A stretch of 16,435 nucleotides of DNA from BS150m-G50 sp964501185 [NCBI: uncultured Bacteroidia bacterium] (GCA_964501185.1 CAZCRT010000048.1:1-16435); one strand, 5' to 3'; positions 1-8,547 are shown, numbered from the stretch's first letter. Numbers and translations are program-made. Notes: a model not told the origin generated them from the letters alone.

Positions 1-42
1 CGCGATGAACCTTTTTTTGTGCCTCTCTTAAGTCCCCGGGTC

Positions 43-115
43 AGCGATGAAGTTCATTATTCTGTTCAGCAATGTATTTGCTCTGTACATTGAGCTGTTA
101 CGAATCGACATCGCT
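43..115 (+). promoter_or_regulatory. Possible structured 5' leader of the transporter gene
   Basis: Nested complementary segments lie just upstream of the first gene. The outer pair is AGCGATG (43-49) with CATCGCT (109-115). The inner pair is CAGC-AATGTA (67-76) with TACATT-GA-GCTG (86-97), which leaves a 9-nt loop and a two-base bulge. It ends about 26 nt before the start codon, where a leader RNA would be expected for a vitamin transporter. I could not match it to a known riboswitch: there is no B12 box, TPP-type consensus or FMN-type consensus. It could be chance pairing. Confidence 0.25.
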
Positions 116-141
116 CAGCGCTCTGTTAAGTCCTGGAAAAA

Positions 142-696
142 ATGATGACCCAATTGACGACTCGCCTTAAATCACTGCGACGCCTGATTATGACATCGTT
201 GTTTGCCGCACTGGCAGCAGCTCTCGGGTTTGCGCTGGTGGAAATCCCCAATGTGGAACTGGTCACGTTTACTGTATTTATGGCTGGTGTATTGCTGGGG
301 ATTCGCTCCGGGATGCTGGTAGGACTGATCGGAGAAGGGCTGTTTTCCGGACTCAACCCGCTCGGTTCAGGGCTGGCGATTCCCCCGCTTTTTCTGGCAC
401 AGATCCTGAGCTTCGCTCTGATCGGGTTTGTGGGTGGCCTGATTAGTAGATGGTTGCCGAAGTTGCCTTTCTGGGTGATCGGCCTGATCGGAGTACTGCT
501 GACACTCTTCTATGAAGTTATGGCAGCTCTGGCTACCCTGATGGTGTTTGGAGTCGGAGAACAGGGTCTGTTTGCCTATCTGTTGTTAGGGATACCCTGG
601 ACTGTGACACATCTGGTGGTGAACTTCCTGCTTTTCGCGCTTCTTACCCGGCCGGTATTGAAACTGCTGGGCAATCGTATGGAGACAACTTCGTGA
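142..696 (+). CDS. ECF-type transporter S component-like membrane protein
   Basis: A 184-residue, very hydrophobic protein with about five to six predicted membrane helices. The N-terminus is short and basic (RLKSLRRL). The segment around residues 36-75, with PNVE followed by AGVLLGIRSGMLVGLIGE and GLNPLGSG, resembles S components of energy-coupling-factor transporters. Those small proteins bind a vitamin or its precursor and depend on separate T and A subunits. Neither an EcfT nor an ABC ATPase is present in the window, so it would need subunits encoded elsewhere. The ligand cannot be told from sequence. The ATG at 142 follows a weak GGAAAAA; the second ATG at 145 is equally possible. Its TGA overlaps the GTG of the next gene, so the two are probably translationally coupled. 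The family call is by pattern only. Confidence 0.6.
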   Translation: MMTQLTTRLKSLRRLIMTSLFAALAAALGFALVEIPNVELVTFTVFMAGVLLGIRSGMLVGLIGEGLFSGLNPLGSGLAIPPLFLAQILSFALIGFVGGLISRWLPKLPFWVIGLIGVLLTLFYEVMAALATLMVFGVGEQGLFAYLLLGIPWTVTHLVVNFLLFALLTRPVLKLLGNRMETTS

Positions 697-2675
697 GGAT
701 CAACAGTCACTATATCCTGTTACTGCTGGCATACTGTTTGACGGCAGTGCCAGCGCAGGCTGAACCTGTTGCCGACAATCCGGATGATGTTCGTACACCT
801 GTAGATCTACCTGCTGATACTACCAGGGGTGACACATTACAGTTTAACAGCACTTCAACTACAGCTGAATCAGAACCCGCGCCATTGACGACACTGACAG
901 ATCTCAATACAATCACTGCATTTGACAGCCTGGCCTCCGACACGCTGTTGCCGGAGACACCTCTGGCTCCACCACCACCCCTAGATAGCCTGCTGCTGGG
1001 TGACCTTCTGGCAGAAGCCATTCCTCTGGACACACTGCTTATGTATCACGCCACCGCAAACTGGTTTGATATGGCCCCCTGGGTGGGCGGAATGCAGACA
1101 TCGGGGCCCGGGTACAGCGGGCATCCACTCTATCTGGCTTCCGGGGGTGTACCGTCATTTCTGCTTCCGGTCAGCCGGGATGGTGTGCGACTGAATAATC
1201 CTGCAACCGGACTCTATAACCTGAACCAGCTCGGATTCAGCCGTGGCGCACGGTTGGCCAGCTATGACGGCCTGGCACTGGAAAACGCCATTCCGCCGCC
1301 TGATACCATACTGACAGACATCGATTATCGGCAGGCATTCTACGGTAACAATCGCATATACTTCCGTACGCAGCACCCACTGCCTGGAGGTTTTTTCAAG
1401 GGTGAAACACGGCAGCAGTTTTTCAACGGTAAAATGGCCAATGGCAAAGCACGGGAGAATTGCACCACTCTGGCACTCTACCGTTATCTTTTCTGGCGCA
1501 GCTGGCTGGTGGCAGAGATTAACCTGGACCGGCATCTCAATGGAGTATGGCAATCCCCGTATTCGACTCTGCAACGGGAAACCCACCAGCGTATCTCACT
1601 GCAGATGCCTGGAGTATCCGGCAGCTGGCGCTGGCGTCCCGGGTTTCAGTATCAGCGTGATCATCTCTACGAAGAATCACCATACGAGCGGGGGCTGGAG
1701 ACCAGAAGCTGGCAGGGATCGTTTCTTTTATCGAAGAGTTTCTCTTCTACCAGTCATCTGGAACTACTGGGTGAATTTGATGCCACCGAAATCAAAGCTG
1801 AGAGCTATCATCTGACACGGCAGCTCAGCCGGGGAAGGTTGCGCTGGCGGTTTGCACCGCTGGAAACAGTGCAACTGTTGAGTGGGGCTCAGTTACTGTA
1901 CGAAGACGAGCGGAACAGCTGGCTTCGTTCCGGCTGGCTGCGTTTGAAGATGAAGCTGCCTGCAGGATTGCTGTGGCATATTAAACTCGAAAAGCGTGAG
2001 AGCTTTCTACCTTTCAGCCTGCAGCGGGGCGGGGCGGAAGTGCTCAGGCAATATGAAACTATCTACCCTGTATTGCGGCAGGAAGTTCTAAGCGACTTTC
2101 GGCCGGATCCGGAAGCTATAAGCAGCAGTCGCCGGGGTGGACGATCGAGTGTCAGTTTCAGTCATGGTGACGGACATAAACTCTCGCTGACCGGCTGGGG
2201 CTGGGATTACAGAGATTTCCCCTTTCTCGAAGTCGTCAATGATACTACAGCTGTTGTGAGACAGCGGCCCAACACCCTGATAGGCGAGGAAACACGTCTG
2301 GAGTTGTTTCTCCCCTGGCAATTACGCTGGCTCAATGTGCAGTCATGGCAACAGGACAGCGAAGGGCTGGTCAGCAATGAACTGCCAACATTCCAGATGG
2401 CCTCCGAACTGCGATGGGGGCGGTTACTCTATGATGGACATCTGCAATTGAACATAAGCCTGGGCATGACCTCGACTTGGGGCGCTGTGAGACAGAACGG
2501 AGAACCGCTTTCAGATCGAACGATTCCCTATCTGCACCTGGTGGCGAAGCAGGGCAACTTTGTACTCTACTGGTCGCTGCATAATCCCTTCTCCTTCGAA
2601 AACTATGCCATGGAGGGGGTTCCCGGAATGCATCACGATGAAATACTCGGAGTCATGTGGCGGTTGGTGAACTAG
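693..2675 (+). CDS. Outer-membrane beta-barrel protein with TonB-receptor-like plug region
   Basis: A 660-residue exported protein. Residues 1-23 form a Sec signal peptide with a likely cut after AQA. Residues 24-110 are a Pro/Thr/Asp-rich, low-complexity linker. Residues about 115-220 look like a degenerate TonB-dependent receptor plug (PLYLASGGVPSFLLPVSRDGVRLNNP, where a plug usually has VLVDGVPLN). The rest alternates aromatic and polar residues as in a barrel and ends in GVMWRLVN, a plausible terminal strand. This is shorter than most TonB receptors (700-1000 residues) and I see no clear TonB box, so a porin-like or plug-only relative is possible. The GTG start at 693 overlaps the stop of the upstream S-component gene by four bases, so the pair may move one ligand across both membranes. 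That link is inferred from coupling alone. Confidence 0.6.
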   Translation: MRINSHYILLLLAYCLTAVPAQAEPVADNPDDVRTPVDLPADTTRGDTLQFNSTSTTAESEPAPLTTLTDLNTITAFDSLASDTLLPETPLAPPPPLDSLLLGDLLAEAIPLDTLLMYHATANWFDMAPWVGGMQTSGPGYSGHPLYLASGGVPSFLLPVSRDGVRLNNPATGLYNLNQLGFSRGARLASYDGLALENAIPPPDTILTDIDYRQAFYGNNRIYFRTQHPLPGGFFKGETRQQFFNGKMANGKARENCTTLALYRYLFWRSWLVAEINLDRHLNGVWQSPYSTLQRETHQRISLQMPGVSGSWRWRPGFQYQRDHLYEESPYERGLETRSWQGSFLLSKSFSSTSHLELLGEFDATEIKAESYHLTRQLSRGRLRWRFAPLETVQLLSGAQLLYEDERNSWLRSGWLRLKMKLPAGLLWHIKLEKRESFLPFSLQRGGAEVLRQYETIYPVLRQEVLSDFRPDPEAISSSRRGGRSSVSFSHGDGHKLSLTGWGWDYRDFPFLEVVNDTTAVVRQRPNTLIGEETRLELFLPWQLRWLNVQSWQQDSEGLVSNELPTFQMASELRWGRLLYDGHLQLNISLGMTSTWGAVRQNGEPLSDRTIPYLHLVAKQGNFVLYWSLHNPFSFENYAMEGVPGMHHDEILGVMWRLVN

Positions 2676-2678
2676 AAT

Positions 2679-2706
2679 ACAGAAGACAGGAGACAGAATA
2701 CAGAGG
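2679..2706 (+). repeat. Degenerate 7-nt tandem repeat, left copy
   Basis: Four consecutive 7-nt units, ACAGAAG, ACAGGAG, ACAGAAT and ACAGAGG, begin just after the stop of the barrel gene and end 23 nt before the four-helix-bundle gene. The same unit occurs in reverse complement at 3334-3368 and, as a fragment, near 3252-3265, on the other side of that gene. Confidence 0.8.
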
Positions 2707-2729
2707 ACAATAAATATGAAGAACTGTAA

Positions 2730-3083
2730 ATGAAACCTGCGGAACAGTTTACTGATCTCATAGTCTGGCAGAAGGCTCACAAGTTCGTAATGGGAGTATA
2801 TCGTATTACTGAGGATTTCCCACAATCAGAGATTTATGGGCTGACGAGTCAGTTCAGACGCGCAGCTGTCTCAATTCCAGCCAACATAGCAGAGGGGTTT
2901 CGAAAGCGAAGCTCCAGGGACAAAGCACGATTTATCAATATAGCACAGGGTTCGCTTGAAGAATGCAGATATTACCTGATACTATCTAAAGACCTGGATT
3001 TTGTAGAAGAATGCTCATTGGAACAACTTGCTGAAGAAGTCAGCAAACTTCTTCATGCTTATGCGAAAGCACTGTTGAACTAA
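2730..3083 (+). CDS. Four-helix-bundle protein, S23/IVP family
   Basis: A 117-residue protein matching the small four-helix-bundle family first seen as ORFs in intervening sequences of 23S rRNA genes (S23 ribosomal/IVP family). Diagnostic segments are the N-terminal FTDLIVWQKAHKFV, then LTSQFRRAAVSIPANIAEGF, and GSLEECRYYLILSKDL near the third helix. Length is typical (about 115-125). Family members form oligomers and the related Avd proteins assist diversity-generating retroelements, but the role of stand-alone copies is unknown. No reverse transcriptase or template repeat is nearby and this gene is not inside an rRNA. It is flanked by inverted copies of a 7-nt repeat, suggesting it arrived as a unit. 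The ribosome-binding site is weak; the ATG at 2730 keeps the full conserved N-terminus. Confidence 0.85.
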   Translation: MKPAEQFTDLIVWQKAHKFVMGVYRITEDFPQSEIYGLTSQFRRAAVSIPANIAEGFRKRSSRDKARFINIAQGSLEECRYYLILSKDLDFVEECSLEQLAEEVSKLLHAYAKALLN

Positions 3084-3290
3084 AATACAGCCATAGAATA
3101 AGTAACGTTTCATTAGGGTGCAGGATCCAATCGTTTGTTGTAGAGCGTCATCAATTCTATAGGGATTGCGCTTGCCAGTCGTTGTTCATCAGCGACATTA
3201 CAGCGTTGTGAAGTGCTACGACAAGTATCAGGATGAAAAACGAGTTCCTGTAATCTGTCTCCTGCATACATTTTCTTCATTGAGGTCACC

Positions 3291-5177
3291 ATGCAATACT
3301 TACGGATTACTTTCTCCAAGCGCCATTTCCTGATTGCTGTCTTCTGTCTCCTGTCTTCTGTCTCCTTGCTTGTGGCCCACGAAACAGGTGGACACGACCA
3401 TCTGGCTGACCCCCGGATCATCGTTCAGGAGATCAATCCCTGGACACAACTGGATTTCAATAACGATCCGGATCATTTCCAGTTCGCCATTGTCACAGAT
3501 CGAACCGGTGGGTACCGTCCCGGTGTATTCGAGGACGCAGTGATCAAGTTAAACCTGCTGCAACCGGAATTTGTGGTGTCTGTTGGTGATCTGATCGAGG
3601 GTTACACTGAGGATCTGGATCAGTTGCAGCTCGAGTGGAACGAGTTTCAGGATTTTGTATCACACCTGGAGATGCCGTTCTTCTACACTCCCGGTAATCA
3701 CGATATCAGCAATCCGGTAATGGCTGAGGAGTGGGAAAAACGCCTGGGTCGTTCATATTATCATTTTGTGTACCGGGATGTACTCTTTCTCTGCCTGAAC
3801 ACCGAAGATGGGGAACCGTCACACATCGGAGAAGAGCAGATAGAATATGTCAGCAGTGTTCTGGCGGAAAACGCTGATGTTCGCTGGACTCTGGTATTTC
3901 AACACAAGCCGCTCTGGAATTATGACAGGGATACAGGGTGGAGCAGAATTGAAGAGCTGCTGACCGGCCACCCGCATACTGTGTTTGCCGGTCACTTCCA
4001 TACTTACACCAAGCACGTTCGCAATGATCAGAATTACTTTGTGCTGGCAACCACCGGCGGGGGCAGCTCGTTGCGGGGGCCACTTTTCGGTGAATTCGAT
4101 CATGTTGTCTGGGTGACCATGATGGAAGAAGGGCCACGCATCGCCAACCTGATGCTGGAGGGTATCCGGGATGAAAACATACGCACTGAAGATATGGCGG
4201 TGCTGATTGATCCCCTGAACCGGGGCTCCTTTCTGGGGCTGAAACCGATCTACAGCCGGACAACTCACTTCAGCACCGGCACTACAACCATGCGGCTTGA
4301 TAATACCAGCAACATCCCTCTGCGAATTACCGGACAGTATGCCACTGAATCTCTGCTGTCAGTTTCGCCTGCAGGGTTGGAAATTGTGATACAACCGGAA
4401 ACGGAGAAAACAATCGAATTCACGGTAGCTGCTTCAGATGAATTGCCGGTGGAGGGGATAGCCCCGATACAATTCAGTTGGACCGCTGAGTATGAACAGT
4501 CAGAGTTGGATCTCCCGGTAATAGAGGGTAGTTCTCTTCTGGCGGTAGTAAAGGAATACTCACTTGCTGCCTCCGGTAATTCGATTGTGATAGATGGCTC
4601 GCTTGACGACTGGGACGAGCTCCCCTTTGTGATACAGAAACCGGCAACAATAGAAGTCGCACCTGAGGCCTGGAGTGGGCCAGACGATTGTTCCTGGCGC
4701 TTCGGTCTGTTGCTGGGCGAGGAATATCTTTACATCGGTGTGGAAGTGACGGACGATTCACCGGTATATCGAGGCGGTATGGCCTGGGAACAGGATGGCA
4801 TCGAAGTACGTCTGGACGCCCGGCCTGATCCGGAGCGTGCCCAACACCGGGGCAGGGGGGAAAACTATTACCACCTTCTGTTTGCCCTCGGGCCTGATCC
4901 GCAACAGGAGAATATGACCATCTGGGATCCGGAAACCCTTATCGAGATTGGCACCGAGTCTATCTGCCGGGTAACACCCGATGGACACAACACAGAGATA
5001 GCTATCCCGCTGAGCTATCTGATTGAGCAGCAGGGGAATGACTGGCGCCAGGTTCGGCTCAACATTGCTGTAGATGATTTCGATGCTGAGGATGGGCCGC
5101 TGACTCAACTCTGGTGGCAGCCGGACTGGCGTGATGAAGAAAATCTACCAGGGTCGGGAACGTTTGGCAGGAAGTAG
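3291..5177 (+). CDS. Secreted calcineurin-like metallophosphoesterase with C-terminal CBM9-like domain
   Basis: A 628-residue exported protein. Residues 1-29 are a Sec signal peptide (basic SKRH, then a long apolar run). Residues about 60-260 hold the metallophosphoesterase core: D70 in TDRTGG, GD100, GNHD at 135-138, H205 in QHKP, and GHFH at 234-237. The usual first motif DxH is here D-R-T, a variant also known in some members of the family, so one metal ligand may differ. A beta-rich linker follows (about 280-420), then a CBM9/DOMON-like domain from about 430 ([14 protein letters not shown], later [13 protein letters not shown] and [12 protein letters not shown]). It probably acts outside the cytoplasm on a phosphoester; the substrate is unknown. 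A GAGG sits before the ATG at 3291. The gene downstream is an arsenite exporter with no obvious functional link. Confidence 0.82.
   Translation: MQYLRITFSKRHFLIAVFCLLSSVSLLVAHETGGHDHLADPRIIVQEINPWTQLDFNNDPDHFQFAIVTDRTGGYRPGVFEDAVIKLNLLQPEFVVSVGDLIEGYTEDLDQLQLEWNEFQDFVSHLEMPFFYTPGNHDISNPVMAEEWEKRLGRSYYHFVYRDVLFLCLNTEDGEPSHIGEEQIEYVSSVLAENADVRWTLVFQHKPLWNYDRDTGWSRIEELLTGHPHTVFAGHFHTYTKHVRNDQNYFVLATTGGGSSLRGPLFGEFDHVVWVTMMEEGPRIANLMLEGIRDENIRTEDMAVLIDPLNRGSFLGLKPIYSRTTHFSTGTTTMRLDNTSNIPLRITGQYATESLLSVSPAGLEIVIQPETEKTIEFTVAASDELPVEGIAPIQFSWTAEYEQSELDLPVIEGSSLLAVVKEYSLAASGNSIVIDGSLDDWDELPFVIQKPATIEVAPEAWSGPDDCSWRFGLLLGEEYLYIGVEVTDDSPVYRGGMAWEQDGIEVRLDARPDPERAQHRGRGENYYHLLFALGPDPQQENMTIWDPETLIEIGTESICRVTPDGHNTEIAIPLSYLIEQQGNDWRQVRLNIAVDDFDAEDGPLTQLWWQPDWRDEENLPGSGTFGRK
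3334..3368 (-). repeat. Degenerate 7-nt tandem repeat, right copy, inside a coding sequence
   Basis: Five 7-nt units read on the + strand as TTGCTGT, CTTCTGT, CTCCTGT, CTTCTGT and CTCCTTG, the reverse complement of the ACAGAAG-type units at 2679-2706. A shorter fragment (AATCTGT-CTCCTGC) lies at about 3252-3265. The array falls in frame within residues 16-26 of the metallophosphoesterase and encodes the hydrophobic core of its signal peptide. Confidence 0.8.
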
Positions 5178-5226
5178 AAACAGCAGGCGAGCAGTTAAAA
5201 TCGCATCCCCTTATATCTGGAGCCCC

Positions 5227-6294
5227 ATGACCGAGAAAAAACTCTCCTTCTTCGAAAAGTATCTGACCATCTGGGTCCTGCTCTGTATCAGTGGCGGGAT
5301 TCTGCTGGGGAAAGTCACTCCGGGTGTAGCAACAGCTCTGAATGATTTTTCCATCTACCAGGTATCGATTCCAATTGCGATCTGTCTCTTTTTCATGATG
5401 TATCCAATCATGGTCAAGATTGATTTCGGCCAGGTTCTCATGTCGGCTAAAACACCAAAGCCGGTACTCCTGACACTGGTAATCAACTGGGCGATCAAGC
5501 CATTCACCATGTTTGCAATCGCCTACTTTTTTCTCGGCTACCTGTTTCGTGATTTTATACCCGGCAGTGAAATACTGATCAATGGTGAGGAGGTGGAACT
5601 GTGGCGCAGCTACATCGCCGGGGCAATCCTCCTCGGTATCGCCCCCTGTACCGCCATGGTACTGATGTGGGGATATCTTGCCCGTGGGAATGACGGTCTT
5701 ACCCTGGTGATGGTCGCCATCAATTCCCTGCTGATGCTGTTGCTCTACGGCCCGCTGGGTGGACTACTGCTCAATATCAACACCATGCCGGTGCCCTGGG
5801 AGACAATGGTTCTCTCTGTATCAATTTATGTGGCGCTGCCGCTGATAGCCGGGTACTTCTCCCGCCGCTGGCTGATAAGCTGGAAAGGGATGGAGTGGTT
5901 TCAGCAGAAATTTCTGCACCGATTGACCCCGGTCAGCATCACTGCACTTCTGGTAACCCTGGTGTTGCTCTTTTCCTTTAAAGGGGAGATCATCATCAGC
6001 AATCCACTGACGATTTTATGGATTGCCATACCACTCTTCCTGCAGACGGTATTGATATTCACGATCGGTTATTTTCTACTGGCACGCTGGCTGCGCCTCT
6101 CATATCAGGATGCCGCACCAGCTGCTCTGATCGGTGCCTCCAATCATTTTGAAGTAGCGATCGCCACAGCTGTTATCCTGTTCGGGCTTTCTTCGGGAGC
6201 AGCGCTGGCTACAGTGGTTGGAGTGCTGATTGAAGTGCCGTTGATGTTAATGCTGGTATCAATCTGTAAAAAGACCTGTCACCTGTTTCAATAG
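5227..6294 (+). CDS. acr3: ACR3-family arsenite efflux permease
   Basis: A 355-residue inner-membrane protein with about ten helices, matching the ACR3 class of arsenite exporters. Key residues of the family are visible: the cysteine in [12 protein letters not shown] (C141, fourth helix) and the glutamate in [12 protein letters not shown] (E309, ninth helix). KIDFGQV and the closing EVPLMLMLV are also typical. I chose the ATG at 5227 ([12 protein letters not shown]) because GGAG lies at the right distance, the length fits the family, and the longer start at 5131 would overlap the preceding gene by 47 nt with a non-conserved basic stretch. No ArsR repressor, ArsC reductase or ArsA ATPase is adjacent, so regulation and arsenate reduction would have to come from elsewhere. 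Confidence 0.9.
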   Translation: MTEKKLSFFEKYLTIWVLLCISGGILLGKVTPGVATALNDFSIYQVSIPIAICLFFMMYPIMVKIDFGQVLMSAKTPKPVLLTLVINWAIKPFTMFAIAYFFLGYLFRDFIPGSEILINGEEVELWRSYIAGAILLGIAPCTAMVLMWGYLARGNDGLTLVMVAINSLLMLLLYGPLGGLLLNINTMPVPWETMVLSVSIYVALPLIAGYFSRRWLISWKGMEWFQQKFLHRLTPVSITALLVTLVLLFSFKGEIIISNPLTILWIAIPLFLQTVLIFTIGYFLLARWLRLSYQDAAPAALIGASNHFEVAIATAVILFGLSSGAALATVVGVLIEVPLMLMLVSICKKTCHLFQ

Positions 6295-6564
6295 TATATC
6301 CTACGGGGAATATCAGACAACTGCTTCGGGGCTCTGAGTTCTCTGACTGGTGATGCAGGGCCAACAGGCTGATGATATCAGATATTCCATTGTGCGAAAA
6401 GCCGTGACCATTTGCAAATTGAGCGCTACCTTGTTCTGTGTTGATCCTGTATCGGAAGTGCAGTGATTGTATCACACAGGAAACGGGACAGGCACCAGGG
6501 AATAACTGTGTCCCGATTACTCTCTGCCACATAAATAGATAGAATAACGCAATCAGGAGGCCAC
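6295..6564. other. 270-nt intergenic region with inverted repeats
   Basis: No gene is supported here. It holds a long-range inverted repeat, GGAATATC (6307-6314) and GATATTCC (6381-6388), just after the arsenite exporter. It also holds a compact palindrome nearer the next gene, listed separately. AGGAGG at 6555-6560 serves as the ribosome-binding site of the acyl-CoA dehydrogenase. No promoter with convincing -35 and -10 boxes was seen. Confidence 0.4.
6445..6481. promoter_or_regulatory. Palindrome upstream of acyl-CoA dehydrogenase, possible operator
   Basis: A perfect GTGAT-TGT-ATCAC palindrome (6463-6475) is followed directly by ACAGGA (6476-6481), which pairs with TCCTGT at 6445-6450. 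It lies about 90 nt upstream of the GTG start. Fatty-acid gene repressors often bind short palindromes, but this one matches no site I can name. It could instead be part of an mRNA hairpin. Confidence 0.2.
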
Positions 6565-7707
6565 GTGGAGTTCCAGTTCAAAGACGAGAATCTGATGCTC
6601 CGGGATATGGCCCGGGATTTCGCCCGGAAAGAGATTGCCCCGATTGCAGCAGAGTATGATGAGAAGCAGGAGTTCCCCCACGAGGTCGTAAAGAGGATGG
6701 GGGAGCTGGGACTGATGGGGATCATCTTTCCGGAAGAGTACGGCGGCGCAGGTTTTGACTATATTGGTTATGTGATGGCAATAGAGGAGATCGCTGCAGT
6801 TGACGGATCGATGGGGATTACCGTGGCGGCGCACAACTCGCTTTGCAGTAACCATATTTTCCTGTCCGGGACAGAAGAGCAGAAACAGAAATATCTGGTA
6901 CCGTTGGCGCAGGGAAAGAAGATAGGCGCCTGGGCGCTTACTGAACCGGAAGCCGGTTCTGACGCTGCCGGTGTACAGACGACAGCTGTACTGGATGGTA
7001 ATGAGTGGATTCTGAACGGCACCAAGAACTTCATTACTCACGGTACGGTAGGTGATATCGCTGTGATAATGGCCAAGACTGACAAATCACGGGGACACAA
7101 AGGGATCAGCGCCTTTGTCGTGGAGAAAGGGACACCCGGTTTCAGCGCCGGGCACAAGGAGAACAAACTTGGCTTGCGTGCCAGTGATACCTCCCAGTTG
7201 ATTCTGGATGATTGCCGTATCCCGGAGGAAAACCTGCTGGGTCGCCTGAATGGAGGTTTTGCCGACACAATGCGTGTGCTGGACGGGGGCAGGATCAGTA
7301 TTGCTGCGCTCGCCCTGGGAATTACGCGCTGTGCCCTGGATGAGAGCATCAAGTATTCAAAAGAGCGGCAGCAGTTTGATCAGCCTATCTCAAAGTTCCA
7401 GGCTATCCAGTTTATGCTGGCCGATATGGCGACCGACCTTGACGCCGCCCGATTGCTGACCTTCCGCGCTGCCTATCTTAAGAGTCAGGGCAAAACTGTC
7501 AATCGTGAATCAGCCATGGCCAAGCTGATGGCAGCTGACCGCGGAATGGAGATCTGTACCAAGGCACTGCAGATACATGGAGGTTACGGTTACACCAAGG
7601 ATTACCCGGTGGAGCGCTGCTTCCGTGACATCAAACTATGCCAGATCGGAGAAGGTACCTCCGGCATCCAGCGGCTGGTGATTGCCCGGAGCCTTTTAAG
7701 CGAGTGA
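6565..7707 (+). CDS. Short-chain-type acyl-CoA dehydrogenase
   Basis: A 380-residue FAD enzyme of the acyl-CoA dehydrogenase family, oxidising an acyl-CoA to the trans-2-enoyl-CoA and passing electrons to ETF. Landmarks are the FAD/substrate signature [16 protein letters not shown] in the middle domain, [18 protein letters not shown], the helix with [15 protein letters not shown], and [15 protein letters not shown]. The catalytic base is the conserved glutamate of [15 protein letters not shown] (E363), the position used by butyryl-, short/branched- and medium-chain enzymes. Isovaleryl-CoA dehydrogenases lack Glu there and carry it in another helix, so the leucine-specific enzyme is not the best reading despite the leucine genes nearby. 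The start is GTG at 6565, set by a strong AGGAGG five to six bases upstream; no ATG fits as well. Confidence 0.9.
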   Translation: MEFQFKDENLMLRDMARDFARKEIAPIAAEYDEKQEFPHEVVKRMGELGLMGIIFPEEYGGAGFDYIGYVMAIEEIAAVDGSMGITVAAHNSLCSNHIFLSGTEEQKQKYLVPLAQGKKIGAWALTEPEAGSDAAGVQTTAVLDGNEWILNGTKNFITHGTVGDIAVIMAKTDKSRGHKGISAFVVEKGTPGFSAGHKENKLGLRASDTSQLILDDCRIPEENLLGRLNGGFADTMRVLDGGRISIAALALGITRCALDESIKYSKERQQFDQPISKFQAIQFMLADMATDLDAARLLTFRAAYLKSQGKTVNRESAMAKLMAADRGMEICTKALQIHGGYGYTKDYPVERCFRDIKLCQIGEGTSGIQRLVIARSLLSE

Positions 7708-7788
7708 TCTGTAAACCGGTTAGATCAACCGGCACAGCTGCAGACCGAAGACCTACATAACCACCCATACTATTCTGTCAGGAATCCC

Positions 7789-8547
7789 ATGCAGGTAGAT
7801 ATTACTGTTCTGGCTGTTGTGGCAGCCATCATCACCCTCGCCAGCGTGATACAGAGTTCTATCGGTTTTGCCTTCGCGCTGTTCGCCACACCGCTGTTGC
7901 TCTGGACCGGGATTCCTCTTCCCCAGGTAATAACGATTGTATCGATCAGCTCTTTCTTTTCTTCCCTTGTCGGTGCCGGTCATCTACGCGACTCGATTCC
8001 ATGGCGCCCGGCGTTGACAGCTTCGGTGGTTCGCATTGCAATGACCCTGGTTGGATTGCTGGTCCTGAAGATGCTGGTGAGCCTGGATGCTGGCTCGGTC
8101 AGAGCGGTAGTGGGGGGGATCCTGATTGTACTGGTCGGGATGAAACTGATCTACAAAGCCAGACCTGTGGATAAGGTGCACTGGTTGTGGGGAGCGCTTG
8201 CGTTCAGCAGCAGTGGTCTGCTCGTCGGAATATGTGGGATGGGTGGTCCTCCACTGGTGCTCTGGTTGCTGGCGCACAACTGGTCAACCGCCAGGGTCAG
8301 GGGATTTCTGTTTGTCGCCTTCGCTGTCACGATTCCAATTCAAATAGTATTGCTCTATCTGGTCATTGGTACTCAGATCTTGAGTGCAGCATTGTGGGCA
8401 CTGCTGTTCATTCCGTTTGTACTGCTGGGAACAGTCGTCGGCCTGCCACTGGGGAATCGACTGCCAAAGCCGTTGTTGCGCAGGATCATGAACGGGATTC
8501 TGCTGGTTATAGGTATCAGTGCGGTATTGCCGGTGTTGGTGGGGTAA
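7789..8547 (+). CDS. TauE/SafE (TSUP) family membrane permease
   Basis: A 252-residue integral membrane protein with about seven to eight helices. The repeat motifs of the TSUP family (formerly DUF81) are visible: QSSIGFAFALFATPLLL near the N-terminus and SGLLVGICGMGGPPLVLWLLA in the second half. Members export or import sulfur-containing or small organic anions such as sulfite, sulfoacetate or taurine-derived compounds; the substrate cannot be read from sequence. The ATG at 7789 follows AGGA at a proper distance, 81 nt after the acyl-CoA dehydrogenase, so the two may share a transcript. The gene converges with the biotin-carrier gene on the other strand, with a REP-like hairpin pair between the two ends. 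Confidence 0.85.
   Translation: MQVDITVLAVVAAIITLASVIQSSIGFAFALFATPLLLWTGIPLPQVITIVSISSFFSSLVGAGHLRDSIPWRPALTASVVRIAMTLVGLLVLKMLVSLDAGSVRAVVGGILIVLVGMKLIYKARPVDKVHWLWGALAFSSSGLLVGICGMGGPPLVLWLLAHNWSTARVRGFLFVAFAVTIPIQIVLLYLVIGTQILSAALWALLFIPFVLLGTVVGLPLGNRLPKPLLRRIMNGILLVIGISAVLPVLVG

Noticed and set aside
2730-3083. Diversity-generating retroelement accessory (Avd) gene
   Set aside because: Same broad fold, but no reverse transcriptase, template repeat or variable repeat exists in the window.
3113-3271. Minus-strand small reading frame ending LYNKRLDPAP
   Set aside because: I recognise no family. The frame runs on into the antisense of the signal-peptide region, and part of it overlaps the heptamer repeat. 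It could be a decayed gene end but cannot be supported.
5131-5226. Upstream start for the arsenite exporter
   Set aside because: It overlaps the phosphoesterase by 47 nt, adds a non-conserved basic stretch, and the ATG at 5227 has a better-placed GGAG.
6565-7707. Naming the dehydrogenase isovaleryl-CoA dehydrogenase from its neighbourhood
   Set aside because: The glutamate at E363 marks the short/medium-chain subgroup rather than the isovaleryl type.
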